From Ectobius pallidus (Eukaryota > Arthropoda > Insecta > Blattodea > Ectobiidae): a stretch of DNA of 64,000 nucleotides. Position numbers and translations under genes: made by a program. Numbering within the stretch: the first letter of the stretch is position 1; every line of letters begins with the position of its first letter. The DNA lies in contig CAXKWD010000001.1 of NCBI GenBank assembly GCA_964059195.1, positions 120,089,751-120,153,750 on the forward strand, in the 5' to 3' direction. The notes beneath the pieces are model-generated. The model did not search any database and was not told where the DNA came from. It saw only the letters and a list, made by a program, of their open reading frames with translations. Shown here piece after piece: positions 50,770 through 63,289 of this stretch.

Positions 50770-51150
50770 CATATACGTAGTATAGAGAAAGTATTGTGAT
50801 CGTGACAAAAAATCGAAGTCGAGATAACACCGGGAGAGCATGTTTCATGAAGCCTAGAAACCGAAAAAAGTATTTTTGGAATGACGTCTGTCCGTCTGTC
50901 TGTCCGTCTGTCCGTCTGTCCGTCTGTCCGTCTGTCCGTCTGTCCGTCTGTCCGTCTGTCCGTCTGTGGACAAGCACAGCGGGTAAACGGTTCATTGTAT
51001 TTACTTCATTTTTTGAATTAAGCACTTTTTCGAAATTTTGTCGAACCGCCCCGAAATTTAGTTTTATAACTGAAATATTAAGGGGACTTTTCATGAAAAC
51101 TTTTTAAAAAAATTTGATTTGTGAAAAAATGGCTCTAACGATTTTAATAA
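50770..51150 (+). repeat. Dispersed repeat, copy 2, with expanded octamer array
   Basis: TAGTATAGAGAAAGTATTGTG ... CGAAGTCGAG ... AAAAAGTATTTTTGGAATGA ... GGCTCTAACGATTTTAA, parallel to 46009-46390. In this copy the GTCTGT-like region is expanded into about ten tandem GTCTGTCC octamers (about 50887-50967), giving open frames on both strands that are not genes. Confidence 0.7.
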
Positions 51151-51550
51151 AAATTTAAAATTGGAAAATCTTATCTATGACTAATAAAATGGCTATATCC
51201 GTATTTCTGCAAAAATGACTTAAGGGGTACTTTACTCGTATCCATTTTCAATTTTCCTAGATTATATCCATTACAGTAGGCGATACATGAAAACCTACCA
51301 CAGTAAAGTTGTAGAAAAATTTAAAATGAACCTTTTTTGTTTAAAACATTTCTTTGTACATGTAATAGATATCGAAATAAAAACGAAATAAGGACAACTT
51401 AAATGCGAATTTCAGAACATACATGTCATTTAAAATATGAATGACATTTTGTTGCCCCTAGTAACAAGAAAATTATAGACCTAATGTACTTATTGTTGTG
51501 AAATGCAATTAGTTTAGCTCAATCGCAATGAACACACTAAAACCAATTAC

Positions 51551-51720
51551 AGCGAGGTGGTAGGCCTATGGGCTAACAGGAAAGAGGTCCTGAGTTCAAA
51601 TCAAACCTCGTGGCCGCCCAAATTGACTTGGGTTTTTCATGGTTTCCTCGTTCGCAAAGGCGAACGCCGGGTTTGTAGGACTTGCTTATTTTCCATAACT
51701 CATCGCCGCTATGTCACTGG
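51551..51720 (+). mobile_element. Probable tRNA-headed SINE
   Basis: AGCGAGGTGGTAGGCCTATGG ... AGGTCCTGAGTTCAAATC has A- and B-box-like blocks at tRNA spacing. A CTTGGGTTTTTCATGGTTTCC body typical of insect SINEs follows. Single copy in the window. Confidence 0.6.
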
Positions 51721-51806
51721 ATATTATAATCGTTTAAACTGAATACCGCATTAGAAGACATCACTAAACAATAGAAACATGACGCGAATGAGTTGTTAAT
51801 ATAGAC

Positions 51807-52543
51807 CAGCGTTTCTCAACCTATGGTGCGCAGACATAATTAATTAAAAAATATCATAAAGCAAGTGGGAAGTAAAGAAGTAGACATTTTTCACATAAAA
51901 TGGACACTAGATGTCAAAGTTTTTAAAATCTTCGAAAATACAGATCATATTGCAAGTTTCCTTACTTTTGCAGTTACGGGCCACAGTTTCAAACCCCTGA
52001 TGCACTGACGTCTATGGTTCCCTCTTTCATTCAAAACCCTAAAAAGTAAGACTTTGTCGGAATTTTGTTATTAGAGGCGCCATGCAGTTTTCAACAACCT
52101 ATCTTTATGAGAAGGGATTTTCATCGCTCGTTTAACTAAAAACAATACAGAAACCGACTTAATGTATCTGCTGATCTTCGACTAAATTTGAATAATATTG
52201 AGCCAAATATCCAGGAACTCTGCAAGAGGCGACAAGCTCAACCGTCTCATTAAAAGTGAGTAATAACATAATTCCTAATTATATTATCAAAATGGTAATA
52301 CATATTAAAGTCTGTTCAAAATCTAATTTACTGTCAATAGTTTCATTCCAATTCAATAACTGTGTTTCCGTCGGATTAAAAAAAATGTATTTCGTTATAA
52401 CGACCTATAATTTAATACCCCAAATATTAAGAATATAGGAATACATATAATCTACTTTTAACAATGGGATGTAAAATTAGGGGTCCGTAAAGTTTTCTAG
52501 ACATTTTAGAAGTCCTCGGGTTCAAAAAGGTTAAGAAATGCTG
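51807..52543 (+). mobile_element. hAT element remnant (737 bp) with transposase C-terminus
   Basis: Begins CAGCGTTTCTCAACC and ends GGTTAAGAAATGCTG, with the exact 8-bp duplication ATATAGAC on both sides (51799-51806 and 52544-52551). Near 52090-52254 it encodes YEKGFSSLV, then in another frame YRNRLNVSADLRLNLNNIEP and NIQELCKRRQAQPSH with a stop. This is the hAT dimerisation region of ZBED5-like transposases, broken by an in-frame stop and a frameshift. The transposase is dead, and most of the catalytic domain is deleted. Confidence 0.88.
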
Positions 52544-52625
52544 ATATAGACTAATGGTTCACGCAAACATAGCCTACTAAACACGTGATATGACCTACAA
52601 GCAGTTAAAGCGTGCAATATAACCT

Positions 52626-52627
<2 letters not shown>

Positions 52628-52694
<67 letters not shown>
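52628..52694. repeat. (AGT)n microsatellite, about 22 units
   Basis: An uninterrupted trinucleotide run, giving a poly-Thr frame on the minus strand. Confidence 0.97.
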
Positions 52695-52994
52695 GGGCGA
52701 AATTCAAATATAAGTCGCCCCTTAAGCTCCCCCATTCGATATTCACATTTGCACGGACTGTGTGATGTATTTTGTTTCTGAGCGAAGCAGAGTGACCAAC
52801 TGCCCTTGTATATTGTCGCAAGTGTCTTGTATCCACCTCTTCACATAGCTAAATAATGCATAACACTAACCACATAGTTAAGTGCGCGAAGCGGAGGCGG
52901 TAGCCGTAGCGAAGCGCCCTTGCATTTTCGAATAATGTACGATACACTGTTTGTAGGTTTCGAAAAATAATGTGACATATTATATCCCCCGCAA

Positions 52995-53185
52995 GGTTTG
53001 TCAGCCTGCCACCTCTCGTCTAGCGGTAAGACGTCACACCTCCAACGTCCAGTCACGAGTTTCTTCATAATACTAGGACAGAAGAATTCGCTAGATCGTG
53101 GTATAAAAGAAACTGCATCGGTGAGGATAGGTTGGGTGGGACCGACTCATCCCAAGGTGAGACTTATATATGAATTTTCCCGTGG
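52995..53185 (+). mobile_element. Probable tRNA-headed SINE fragment
   Basis: GCCACCTCTCGTCTAGCGGT AAGACGTCACACCTCCAACG and a GTCACGAGTTTCTTC block resemble A and B boxes. A body with GGTTGGGTGGGACCGACTCA follows. The boundaries are uncertain. Confidence 0.5.
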
Positions 53186-53218
53186 TAGTACTAATAATAT
53201 GCAGTTTTACTGCCATTG

Positions 53219-53240
53219 ATTATTATTATCATTATTATTA

Positions 53241-53299
<59 letters not shown>

Positions 53300-53300
53300 T
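53219..53300. repeat. (ATT)n microsatellite
   Basis: About 25 ATT units with a few ATC interruptions at the left. Confidence 0.96.
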
Positions 53301-53584
53301 TATTTCACGGTAAAAGCATTGAACATAAAGATCGACCCTGATGCTTTCCGTTCTAGATACTTGTTAGTTTTATGAAAATGTAATACGTAAAATTGAATTG
53401 TCTCTTTAATTTAATTTTTTCTGTGCTAGCCTTTAACACGTATATGCGAGAAAGTTTGTGCAACGTATTTTTGCACCATTTATTTAAAATTCATTTAATG
53501 ACGGAAGACTGAATACTGAAACAACGTTATTCCAAAATGTGATAAAACAGGCAATATTTATGAAAGCAAGATTATAGATCTTAC

Positions 53585-53863
53585 CTCTGCAGGGAAAAAC
53601 CAGAAGAAGAGGTTCGAATTAAACCTCTTGTTTACAGTGAAGAAACCAGAGTAGCTTGGTATACCGTCTCGGAATGGTCCATAGTTTACGGCAGCCAAAC
53701 TTCTAGCCTTTTGTAGCATCTTCTCTTCAATATATGGAGTAAGAATAAGTCTCGTGCCGACATCCTCTTTCACCGGAAATTGACTCCACAAAGATAGATC
53801 ATCTGAAACACTCGCTAGAATGGTGCACTGAAACAGCGCGACCAGGAAGACAGTGACTAGCAT
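53585..53863 (-). CDS. Serine carboxypeptidase (S10, CPVL/vitellogenic-like), exon 1
   Basis: First coding exon of a complete gene; exons follow at 43332, 40939, 38356, 32942 and then 29717 or 26767. It begins MLVTVFLVALFQCTILA, a classical signal peptide. It continues LILTPYIEEK, ARSLAAVNYG and SYSGFFTVNKRFNSNLFFWF, ending FPAE. 'YSGFFTVN' followed by 'NLFFWFFPA' is the diagnostic N-terminal S10 block. Donor GCAGAG|GTAAGA, phase 0. The ATG at 53861-53863 is taken as the start because it opens the signal peptide and has G at -3; the codon before it is GTG. The mature enzyme should be secreted or lysosomal and remove C-terminal residues from peptides. All triad residues are present in the spliced product. 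Confidence 0.96.
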
Positions 53864-54133
53864 CACAACAAATTGTCTTCATCTGCGGATCAACTATAGT
53901 TGTGGGCTCTTAACAATTCATCGCCCCCTACACACATACATGCATTCTCCACTAGGAAGATCTACTTTTAAGCAATTAACTCTTCTCGGATGACCTTGTG
54001 GGAGTTGCAGCCAGTGGCGGGACTGAATGACAATGTTTTCTTTCTTTGCAGGAAATGAGATAACGTTTCATTGCCTTCTTCACACTCAAAGAACATGCTC
54101 GCATGCAAATCTTAAGGTTAAGATTGTTAAATA

Positions 54134-54142
54134 TTTTATATA
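54134..54142 (-). promoter_or_regulatory. Possible TATA box of the carboxypeptidase gene
   Basis: TATATAAAA on the minus strand about 270 nt upstream of the ATG, in otherwise mixed-composition DNA. This would place the transcription start near 54105 with a 5' UTR of about 240 nt. TATA-like words are common in AT-rich DNA, so this is tentative. Confidence 0.3.
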
Positions 54143-54149
54143 AACCCAG

Positions 54150-57100
54150 TATCTCCCAAGTACATTCTTTTATGAAGGTACGGTTTCAAGGTTTCGAATA
54201 GGCCTATTCCATGCAGATTAGGCCTACAAGTATAATTTTATACAGAATGTTCAAAATTCAATGCCCAAACTGCTAGGGTTGGTAAAGACGACCAAAACAA
54301 ACGTATTTTGTTATAGAACCATAGATTGGACTCGAAAACTAATATTGATTGAGTACTGAACAGGTGCAGACAGTACGAGATTATCGGGTGTGACTGAGAA
54401 TAAAACAAAGTGACATGTTTATCATTATTTTATAATAAAATCAGTGTCCATTGCAATAAATGTTCGAAGTAACTCTGCACATGTTCAGTGCTCAATCAGT
54501 ATGAGTTTCTGACCCAGGCTTCTTTAACAAAACATGTTTGTTATTGTCTATTTTATCTTCCCTAGCAGTTTGGGCATTGAATTTTGGAACATTCTGTATA
54601 ATATACCGGGCAGCGTATTTGAGTTGACTGCCGATAGCCTAGCACAGGCCTGTTAAAGTTTAGAGGGACTGGGGACCAGATTTATTTAGACAAGCCATCT
54701 TGAGGGCCGCACACCAAAATTACTTAATCTTCATTCGTACTATACTAACCTAACCAGTTGCTTTATTGCTTAGAAAGAGTACCCATGAAGATTATCATAG
54801 TTATCACTGTTTTATTGATAGATGTTATAAACAATTTTTGAATAGTATATAAAGAGACAATTGTTGTTTTCATAAAATGTAGTTTTTGTCATAAAATTAA
54901 CTTTATCAATGAAAATAATAGTAAAACAAAATTATTGAGATAAAAGTCAGCAGATCTGCGAGATTAATAGTTCGCAATTTCAGTAAGTATAACAGAGAGG
55001 GGTTACTGAAGTCTTATTGTTTATAAATTTCACATTCGAGAATTAACTTTACAAAAGGTAGGCAGGCCTATATGCTACTAAATAATTATCTCAGAGCTGC
55101 GGAAACTTGTCATATGAAAGAAGTATGAAAAGTTGTCTTGTTTTTTGTTCTGTTTTGACGATATCGATCGGCTTGAATATCACTTACTTTGAAATTTGGT
55201 AGTAGATCCTTGGTGCACACTTTCAAGAAGTCGTCAAGAACAAACAGTTTGCCCTTTACATTTTCGAAATCAGGAAATCTTGAAGAAATTTCTTGAATAA
55301 TTATTTCGATATCCTCACAAAATTAAACAATTCACATCTTCTATTTCCTTCGATAAGTATTGCCAAGATGGAAAATGTGTGAAAACATTTTTTTTTATTA
55401 AATTTGACCTTAACAGATGCAACTTATACGTGTACTGTTTATACTTGTTACTATAGGCCTAATATAATATTTTTTGTGCCACGCGCCTCAAAAATAATTC
55501 CCAAGGGCTGCATGCCTAAAATAGAACAAATAGAAGAGCAAAAGTTAAAACTAACATCTAATGCTACGTTATGAGATACAAAGAGCTTAAGTAAATAATA
55601 ATAATAATAATAATATGAATATGAATATGAATAGTTCTCACATAGCAACTAGGCGGTCTAGTGGTTAGTATTGCGGAGTAGATCCCAGCTATCCCTTTCG
55701 GATTTGTCTGAGGTAGAGAGGTCTGGAATAGGGTGCACAAGAATATAGAATGACTTTCACTTGTATTATGAGAGGATGTGGTCACGCTTTGTCTAAAATA
55801 AGTATTTCGCCTCAGAAATCGTAAAATAAATAAAAGTATCTGCAATATTAGGATATCTCAAAGTAGCAATCTTAACTAACTCCTCTACAAAATCGCATTA
55901 ATGAATAATGATATTGAATTCTCTTACAAAAAAATCTAAAGTATGAGAAGAGATCGTCATAACGTGGCCAGGAAGTACTTGTGATCATACTTAAGGGCTG
56001 TATGAAGAAATAAAGGCCGATATATATTGGACTAAGTACTAAGTCCAAGACGTAGTTATTTTTTTGTTTTGTTATATCTTAATACTTTCATTCAAGAAAT
56101 ACAAAATTCAAAATTTCTTGGCATAGATATTGATACTCATTTTAACTGGCAAAATCACCTTCATAATCTATCTCAATATTTATCAAAATCTGCATACCTT
56201 TCCCCCAAACAGCAACATATTGCAATCGAAGAACACTTATGACAGGCTATTATAGTTATGTTTACTCTCAGATTAAATACAATGTTATTGCATGGGGTGG
56301 TGAAGATCAATATTTATTCAAAATAATTTTTATATTCCGATATCGTATAATAAGAATTATCTTCATTTCGAAACCTCTCGATTCATGTAAACCACTTTTT
56401 AAGGCCAAAGCTCCCTTCCTTTACCTTGCTTAATCACCTTTGAATGCTCATTTTTGCCTTCAGGAACAAAAGCTTATTTAAAAAAAATCACGACTTCCAC
56501 CATTATGGCGTAGGAACAAAGATAAAATACCTCTAACTAAGCACAAGACCCAACTATTGGAGCCATTTCTACAGTGGTATTAAACAGAGGCGGCAGCCAG
56601 ATGCGCGTGAGAGATGTGACGCATGTAGGAGGAATCATGAGGAGAGGTAAGAATGTTGAACTGCACTAGCGAGAGAGGAGAACCGCAACGACACAACTGG
56701 CCCATACACCCCTCCATGCAGTACGAATGTTTATTGGACTCGTCTGCATCTACTGCGCATCCATGCTTGGACTGCCACGTCTGATTAATACCACTGTACA
56801 TTTTCAGCTGTGCTCGAAAATCTTCAACTCTCTACCTCTTGACATAACATTTCAAATCTCTGTAGTCTTGTTTAAAAACTCCTAAAAAAAAATCTAATAA
56901 GTAATTGTTTCTATGTCTTAGTCACTTTCTAGATAGGTCGACTAAATTATAAACCAACACGTTGATTGTATTACAATTTATTTTAATGCATAACGGTAGT
57001 TATCTCACTAAATATTGTCCCTGCTTTAATTCAGAGTTCTGTATTGTACATTAATCATTATATTCGTACAGTTTCTTCTTTTATTCAAAGTAGAAAGAAT

Positions 57101-58809
57101 CTTGTTTTATGTTATTGATTAAAGTTATATATATTGTCTATAGTTAATGAATTCCACACATTATGAAATTGTATTATAAGTAGCTTTTTTATTTTTCCTC
57201 TGTTTGTCTAATATTAATTTTTAATCCATTAATTTGTTTGTTCTACTGTATATACTGTACGTATAAGACTGTTAGCTGTAAGAATTCTGTAATATTTGTA
57301 AAATAACCGTAAAACACTGAACTGTGTAAATAACTAACTTGATAGAACTCACAAAACATTACTATTTGGACTAAGTACTATGTCCGAAGCTTGGTCGGTT
57401 TTTTGTTCGTTTTTTTGTTTGTTATATCATGAGACTTCATGAAACTACAGAACATTAATATTTGAACCAAGTACTATGTCCGAGGCTTAGTCATGGTTTC
57501 TTTTTTGTTATAGCCTGAGACTTGATAGAAATCGCGAAACATTAATTTTAACACTCCCATGGGGTATACTTGTAACAGAAAAACGGATCCTTTTTAACAT
57601 GACAGAAACTACAGGGTTTTCCTTGAAAAGTACTCGTGGAAGACCAAAGTGTAGAACAATATGCCGCCACAGAATGAAAATTTGCTAATTCTGATGAAAA
57701 ATGAAGCAATTGAATTAATGGAAGGATACAATCATTTTTGTTGGCTATCCCACTCCCTGTCAGATGTTTCAATTTGAAGCTGTCCTTCTTAGAAAACCTT
57801 GAAGTCTCTTATTGCACTGCAGTGTCTTAGTTTTAATGTTTGTAATCCTACTTTTATTGATGGATTTACAACTCTGGTCGCAAAATAATTTCCAGTTCTT
57901 ATCTACTTTTGTACTCATATACATGCACATATCATTAAATACAGTTTATCGAATATTACAGAATTGAGCTTAAACTTTGTGTGCGGAGATATAAAAGCAG
58001 AAAAATCCAATAAATATAATTCTAAATTCCGGTAAATTATGCTAATTGAAAATCGTATTTTAGGAGGAAAGTTAGTGGTTTTGTTTCCAAGCCCATTATT
58101 CATTTGAACTGTTTGTACCCTAGGTTCTGAAAAATATACATATGATAATAATGTTATGGTCCAAGAATCCATGACTCCATAATTTGGTCACATCCAGAAA
58201 TATTAAATATGAACAGCAAAAAATTCGATAAGTATATTAAAAATCTTATTTCATAGGCTATAATTTATTTCACTCTATAATTAGCAGATATTAAAAAAAA
58301 TATATATATAATTAATTGTACCACAGGATTTCAAATTTGTTTTTCCCACATTGCATTTTTAATTTTTATTACTTTTATTCTAGATATTGAATATTAAGTT
58401 AGTTATACAGTATTTTGTTTTATGTGTTTGTATTTAATCGTGTACTGTGTAATGCAAATAACTGAACTGAACCCGAACACGATCACTTGCTCATTCGGGT
58501 AATCATTTGATGTATTTCTCTCGTGTTTCATAGAATAATTAAAAGAAAATAAGGAGAACCATATGTGTGCATTTATAATTAAAATTCATTTAATTAAAAT
58601 TGTCTGTCTTTGGTAAGAAGAAATAATAGACTAGCTCTAAAATTGGTGTTTCTGTGTATACTCAACGAATGCCGTAACTTATTGAGAGGTTTCACAGTTC
58701 AGATGACTTAAAGTACTTAATATAATTGAGTTTTAAAAAAGACAATAAGTAGGGAATAGCATATCTTCAAGGGTAAGACACTCCAGCGTCTAGCTCATAT
58801 AGCCTAGCC
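54150..58809. other. Intergenic between two carboxypeptidase genes
   Basis: No exon seen. It contains a block near 54690-54720 (GAGGGCCGCACACCAAAATT) that looks like an old hAT arm, and a SINE-like patch near 55640-55735. TACTATGTCCGA words recur at about 57370 and 57470. The short frames are not convincing. Confidence 0.5.
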
Positions 58810-60146
58810 CAAGCATGTCAAACTAAACTTTTAGTAAGGGCCAACTTGATTTTATCGATGGAAGTCCAAGGGCAACATGCCGAAATGAAAACATTTTGTT
58901 CTTATAAAATTTAAGCATCTTTTTATATTTTGTAAAAAGTAACCACCCAATTTCTAGATTTTAACACACCATGCAATAAAACACTACATATTATAATTCT
59001 TGCCACTTGATACTAAATACATAGAAAATGTGTGGATAACCAAAATGACAGAACTTGAACTCAGATTTACTTACAACATTTAGGCTGCACTCATTATTCT
59101 TTAATTGTTTATGTTGGAAACATAATTAAGTCCGAGGCAACGTGCGAATCTTGAAAATCCTGGTAGGTAGGAATATGAATTAGGCTTCCGCTTACCAGTT
59201 GCCCTTTCCAATGCCTAAGCTTTCATTTAGTAGCTTTAATATTATCATACAACCAGATTTAAAGTGATCTTTCCCCTGTAATTTTAAATTTAAGTCATTT
59301 GGATACCCTGTAGTATCTACCATGAAGACTACCTATATCTGGGTTTGTAGAAAACTCATGTTGATTCATTCCCTGGAACGAATAAATTTCACTACTTTCT
59401 CTACGAATTTCAAAATATGGTCAATTTTTATTGTTTTGAGCATAGTGCTTCCTGATGAACATTGCATTGCACCGGCATTGCACAATATAAACCTACCAGT
59501 TTTTTTTATAAGATACTGTTGTCTTCGGTATAAGTGATTAAAAAGATCAGGTTTTAGAAAGTGTTATTATACATTAAGGTGCCTTACTATTCGGGAAGAA
59601 CATAATCTGAGAGTGTTCGAAAACAGGATGCTTAGGAAAATATTTGGACCTAAGAGAGATGAAAATGGGGACTGGAGTAAACTGCGTAAGGACGAGCTTC
59701 ATGTCCTGTATTCTTCACCGGATATAGTAAGGGTAATTAAATCACGGAGGATGAAATGGGCTGGACATGTTGCGCGCATGGGGAGAAAAGATATTTCTCA
59801 AAAGTATTGACTGGGAGACCCGAAGGGAAAAGACCACTTGGAAGACCTAGACGTAGGTGGCAGGATAATATTAGGATAGATTTAAGGGAAGTAGGATTTG
59901 CGAAGGATGGTTAGATGGAGTTAGCACAGAATAGGGTTGAATGGCGGGCTCAGGTAAGCGCGGCAACGAACCTTTGGGTTCCATAAAGTAGATAATATTC
60001 CTTTAGCTTGCTGAGGAATTGTCTATTACCATTGAGTAAGTAAGTATTATACATTAAGTTTTTTGGCGTAGATATTTATACATTTTGCCTAAAACTTTAG
60101 TGGACCGCATTTCGTAACTGAGGGGGCAGCATGTTTGACACACCTG
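58810..60146. mobile_element. hAT-type element split by a LINE insertion
   Basis: Begins CAAGCATGTCAAACT; the inverse of the right end reads CAGGTGTGTCAAACATGC. GCCTAGCC (58802-58809) and GCCCTAGCC (60148-60156) look like a target duplication with a one-base indel. Without the LINE at 59579-60044 it would be about 0.86 kb. No transposase recognised. Confidence 0.7.
59579..60044 (+). mobile_element. 5'-truncated LINE with 14-bp TSD
   Basis: Same family as 5875-6415: encodes FENRMLRKIFGPKRDENGDW, then SRRMKWAGHVARMG followed by a frame break, and has the same 3' tail ending ATTGAGTAAGTAAG. TATTATACATTAAG flanks it exactly (59565-59578 and 60045-60058). It is inserted inside the element at 58810-60146. 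Confidence 0.93.
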
Positions 60147-62740
60147 GGCCCTAGCCTATATGAACTCTACAGAATTTTGAAAGAAAGAGAAATGTACGAG
60201 TTTGTAATTTTAAAACTGTTGGTCAGAGAAAATATAATTATTTGATGGCAACAGTATAACCGTGAGGATTTTAGCAGCTTATTCCTTCCGTAGAAACAAA
60301 TAAAAAACTTAACTACTAGTTTTGTTCTAAGTGAGTACTTTTCTCTGAAAAAAATCCATAAACTCTAATCGTGCTATACCCGATAATTATTATGCGTACT
60401 GTTCTACTTTATTCTCACCCAGTAGAGGAAAGAATAGGGAATATATTTTCTTGACGGTTTTTAATAAGTTGGCAATTTTCGCTGAAATTATTTAGGTACA
60501 GTTATTTTTAAATGGACCACATACTTCGCGAAATAAGGCTACATCAAGACACTTATATCTTTTATATGCGTGACCAAGGTCATTGCTACCCGGAAGGACT
60601 TTCTGGTAGTACGCTCTTGCCATCGTTTTGAAATTTTTAACTAAATTATCTCATCAACTATGGACTTCAACACAAAACGAAAAATAGGCTTTGTTTTCAT
60701 ATTAATGCCATCTACTGTCACCCAGAACCTGCAGAGTTTTTCACTCTGTATGCATCGGAAAGTGATAGTCGAGAGACTTTCTTTACATTTCTATTTTAAA
60801 AGTAAGAAATATAATTACGTAGTCTGGTTCTCAACTCCTTAGACCGTATCCTTCCTTCAATAATTTATTTCCACAATAGAAAGCTCCAGCATGGGCCTGT
60901 TCAAAGACTTTCAAAAGAAAGTAACATAATTTAGGATAAACATATTAGGTCTGCATGTTGCAGAACATAGAGGACCATTAATACCAGGAATAATACTGTC
61001 TTATCAAATCCCATATTATATGATAAATTATGCAGTTTTTTTCACAACAGTAATCTACAGCAGGTGATCAGATTCTAAGTTTGAACTAGATTCTTTGAAC
61101 TAGGAATATAGGCTTTACATAAAAATTTCATTAAATATAAACAATAAATAATTTAATGTTATTACATGAAATAAATTACAGCGTTATATTAAAAACATGC
61201 ACAATAACGTTAAATAAACAACACCTGACTAAAAATAAATAATTTTAAAACATTTATTATGTTATAATGTCTGTTGTTAGAAGGTAAAAATAATAGGCTA
61301 TTACAATAATAACATTCAGACTTATGATAAAAAGAAACACGTTTAAATTAGGGAACTTCTGAAGCGGATAATCTTTTTGTATCTGAATTAAAAATATTTT
61401 CTTTATAGGTCTTATGTGTTGTGAAATCTATTAAAGTTGTACAATATTGTTCAGTTCAAACAATGCCTTTAATTTACTTTACATGTGGCTATAACCTTAT
61501 AATACTTTTAATACTTCTTTGAAGTTAATATAAGAGTTACACAAATATACTGCAGTTATTTTTGTGAGCTAATAGCAATAGAATTCATTGATGGTTTCAG
61601 GTAAAACGTTATTATTGTGTTCATAATTTTGGAAGTAATGAACAAATGTACCAAATAAAATAAAATAAAATAAACATAAACATAAATATACTGGGCACAT
61701 GAAAATTGCCTTTATTTACGTTTCATAAGAGGAAAAAGACCTTGCGACGTCTAAACAGCGTCTTAAAATACAAATAACATTTATGAACTGAAGAAAGGGA
61801 GGAAATACTAGGAATCAACAATATATTGCTTAACAATACTGACTGCTGACATCAGTTAAATTTGTGTGTTTTTGGTGCCAAAACATTATTTTTTATATCG
61901 AATAACATTGAAGAAAATAACAAGAGGGATTCAGCAGTTTAATACTTAAGACTGTATACTGTGAATTCTTTTTGCCCTTTGAAGATTTGTGAGATTTTTC
62001 ATGTGCTGTCTAGTGTACAGAATCTTTCCGATATAATGCGCAGTAATTTATGTTGGTAAAGGAATAAATTATATAACTGGCGCCGCCAGTCCCACTCCTT
62101 ATCCTTGCGCATATCTTTTTTTTTTGTGTTGGGGGATACGCAGCAGGGTAACCCTCCATTTAATATTTGCCTTATTCCCCTCACTCCTTTGCTCCTGAAC
62201 TTAAACCGATCTTTGTTCATAGGTCAATGTTTGAGTGTCAGACTTTTGACATCAAACCAATAAGAATCGGACTCATAAAGGGGATGGTGTAGACATTCGT
62301 TGTGAGGCATGCCTTTTAGCCACTCAAATGAAATGTTTACTTACTTACCCCCAATTCACCGCTCACCTATGACTGAGTGATCTTCACATTCAAATGTATG
62401 TGTACTCACTTGAATTGAAACCAATAAAAGATTGGCTCACCCTGGCCTGGTGTGGAACAAAGATGATACGGAGATTTAGTGCCAACTTTAAATGAAGAAA
62501 AAACACTAGAAGAAGCCAGAAGCATCGGAAAGTTTCCGTGCACTTGACTGTACTCATGTATATTTCCCAAGAAGTGAGTGTTCGCCTATGTTGGAATTGG
62601 GTATAGACTAAACTCAATTAAATGTAACCTATAGTTGCTGATTAGAACTCTATGCATATCACATTTCGTTTACAAATACACCATGATTACTTTCAAGACC
62701 ATATCAAGTTTTGTTAATGATTATTCGGGATTTTGTAATT
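60147..62740. other. Intergenic, 3' flank of the upstream carboxypeptidase
   Basis: AT-rich, no gene recognised. I could not pick a clear poly(A) signal for the exon at 62741. Confidence 0.5.
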
Positions 62741-63289
62741 TTAAGTAAAATTAGCTCTAGGTTTCGATCGTGGAAGAGTATCAGTAGTGAACCTGTTCAT
62801 TAAGTTTAATGCCCACTTTGGCTGATCAGCAGGCACCATATGACCAGCATTGCGTACCAGCACTTCAGTGAAATTCCCACCTGACTTTACGTATCCTGCA
62901 AGTTCGCCATCCACATACCAAGGTACACGCTTGGCGTTGTGATATTTTTCTGCTGCACTGAATTGTAATGTATTGAACATGTTAACAGACATTGCGTAAG
63001 CTAGTATGATGTCCATTTGTCCACTGTAGTAGAGAACTTTATAGTGATCCATCAGAACCTCCAACCGTGGTCTTACACTTTTCATTATATCGCATCTTAA
63101 CTTCAGCGAGACGTCCAGCCCACTTCCAGAAAATTCGACATCTCCAACATGTAGTGCTCTCCGAACGTCTGGTTGGTTTAAAAATGTGCGTAGATCTTCT
63201 GAGAAGTCACTCCATGATTCCTTCATTAAGTTGTACCCATTTCTGTAATCAGCCTCTTGTATAAACAATTCAAGATTTTCGTACCAGCA
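62741..63289 (-). CDS. Serine carboxypeptidase paralogue, terminal exon (gene partial)
   Basis: 182 codons plus TAA, acceptor TTTCTTTTGCAG|TGCTGG in phase 0. It encodes RRALHVGD, LYYSGQMDIILAY with the catalytic Asp, VPWYVDGELAGYVKSGG, and LVRNAGHMVPADQPKWALNL with the catalytic His. It lies about 9 kb upstream of the ATG of the complete gene, on the same strand. It must therefore belong to a separate neighbouring gene whose earlier exons are beyond 64000. It is closer in sequence to exon 6a (29717-30307) than either is to exon 6b. This shows a tandem S10 carboxypeptidase cluster. Confidence 0.94.
   Translation of the reverse strand, partial: CWYENLELFIQEADYRNGYNLMKESWSDFSEDLRTFLNQPDVRRALHVGDVEFSGSGLDVSLKLRCDIMKSVRPRLEVLMDHYKVLYYSGQMDIILAYAMSVNMFNTLQFSAAEKYHNAKRVPWYVDGELAGYVKSGGNFTEVLVRNAGHMVPADQPKWALNLMNRFTTDTLPRSKPRANFT

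Noticed and set aside
50759..51107. Open frames above 100 codons on both strands
   Set aside because: Generated by the octamer repeat array. An 8-bp unit read in three frames is free of stops by chance.
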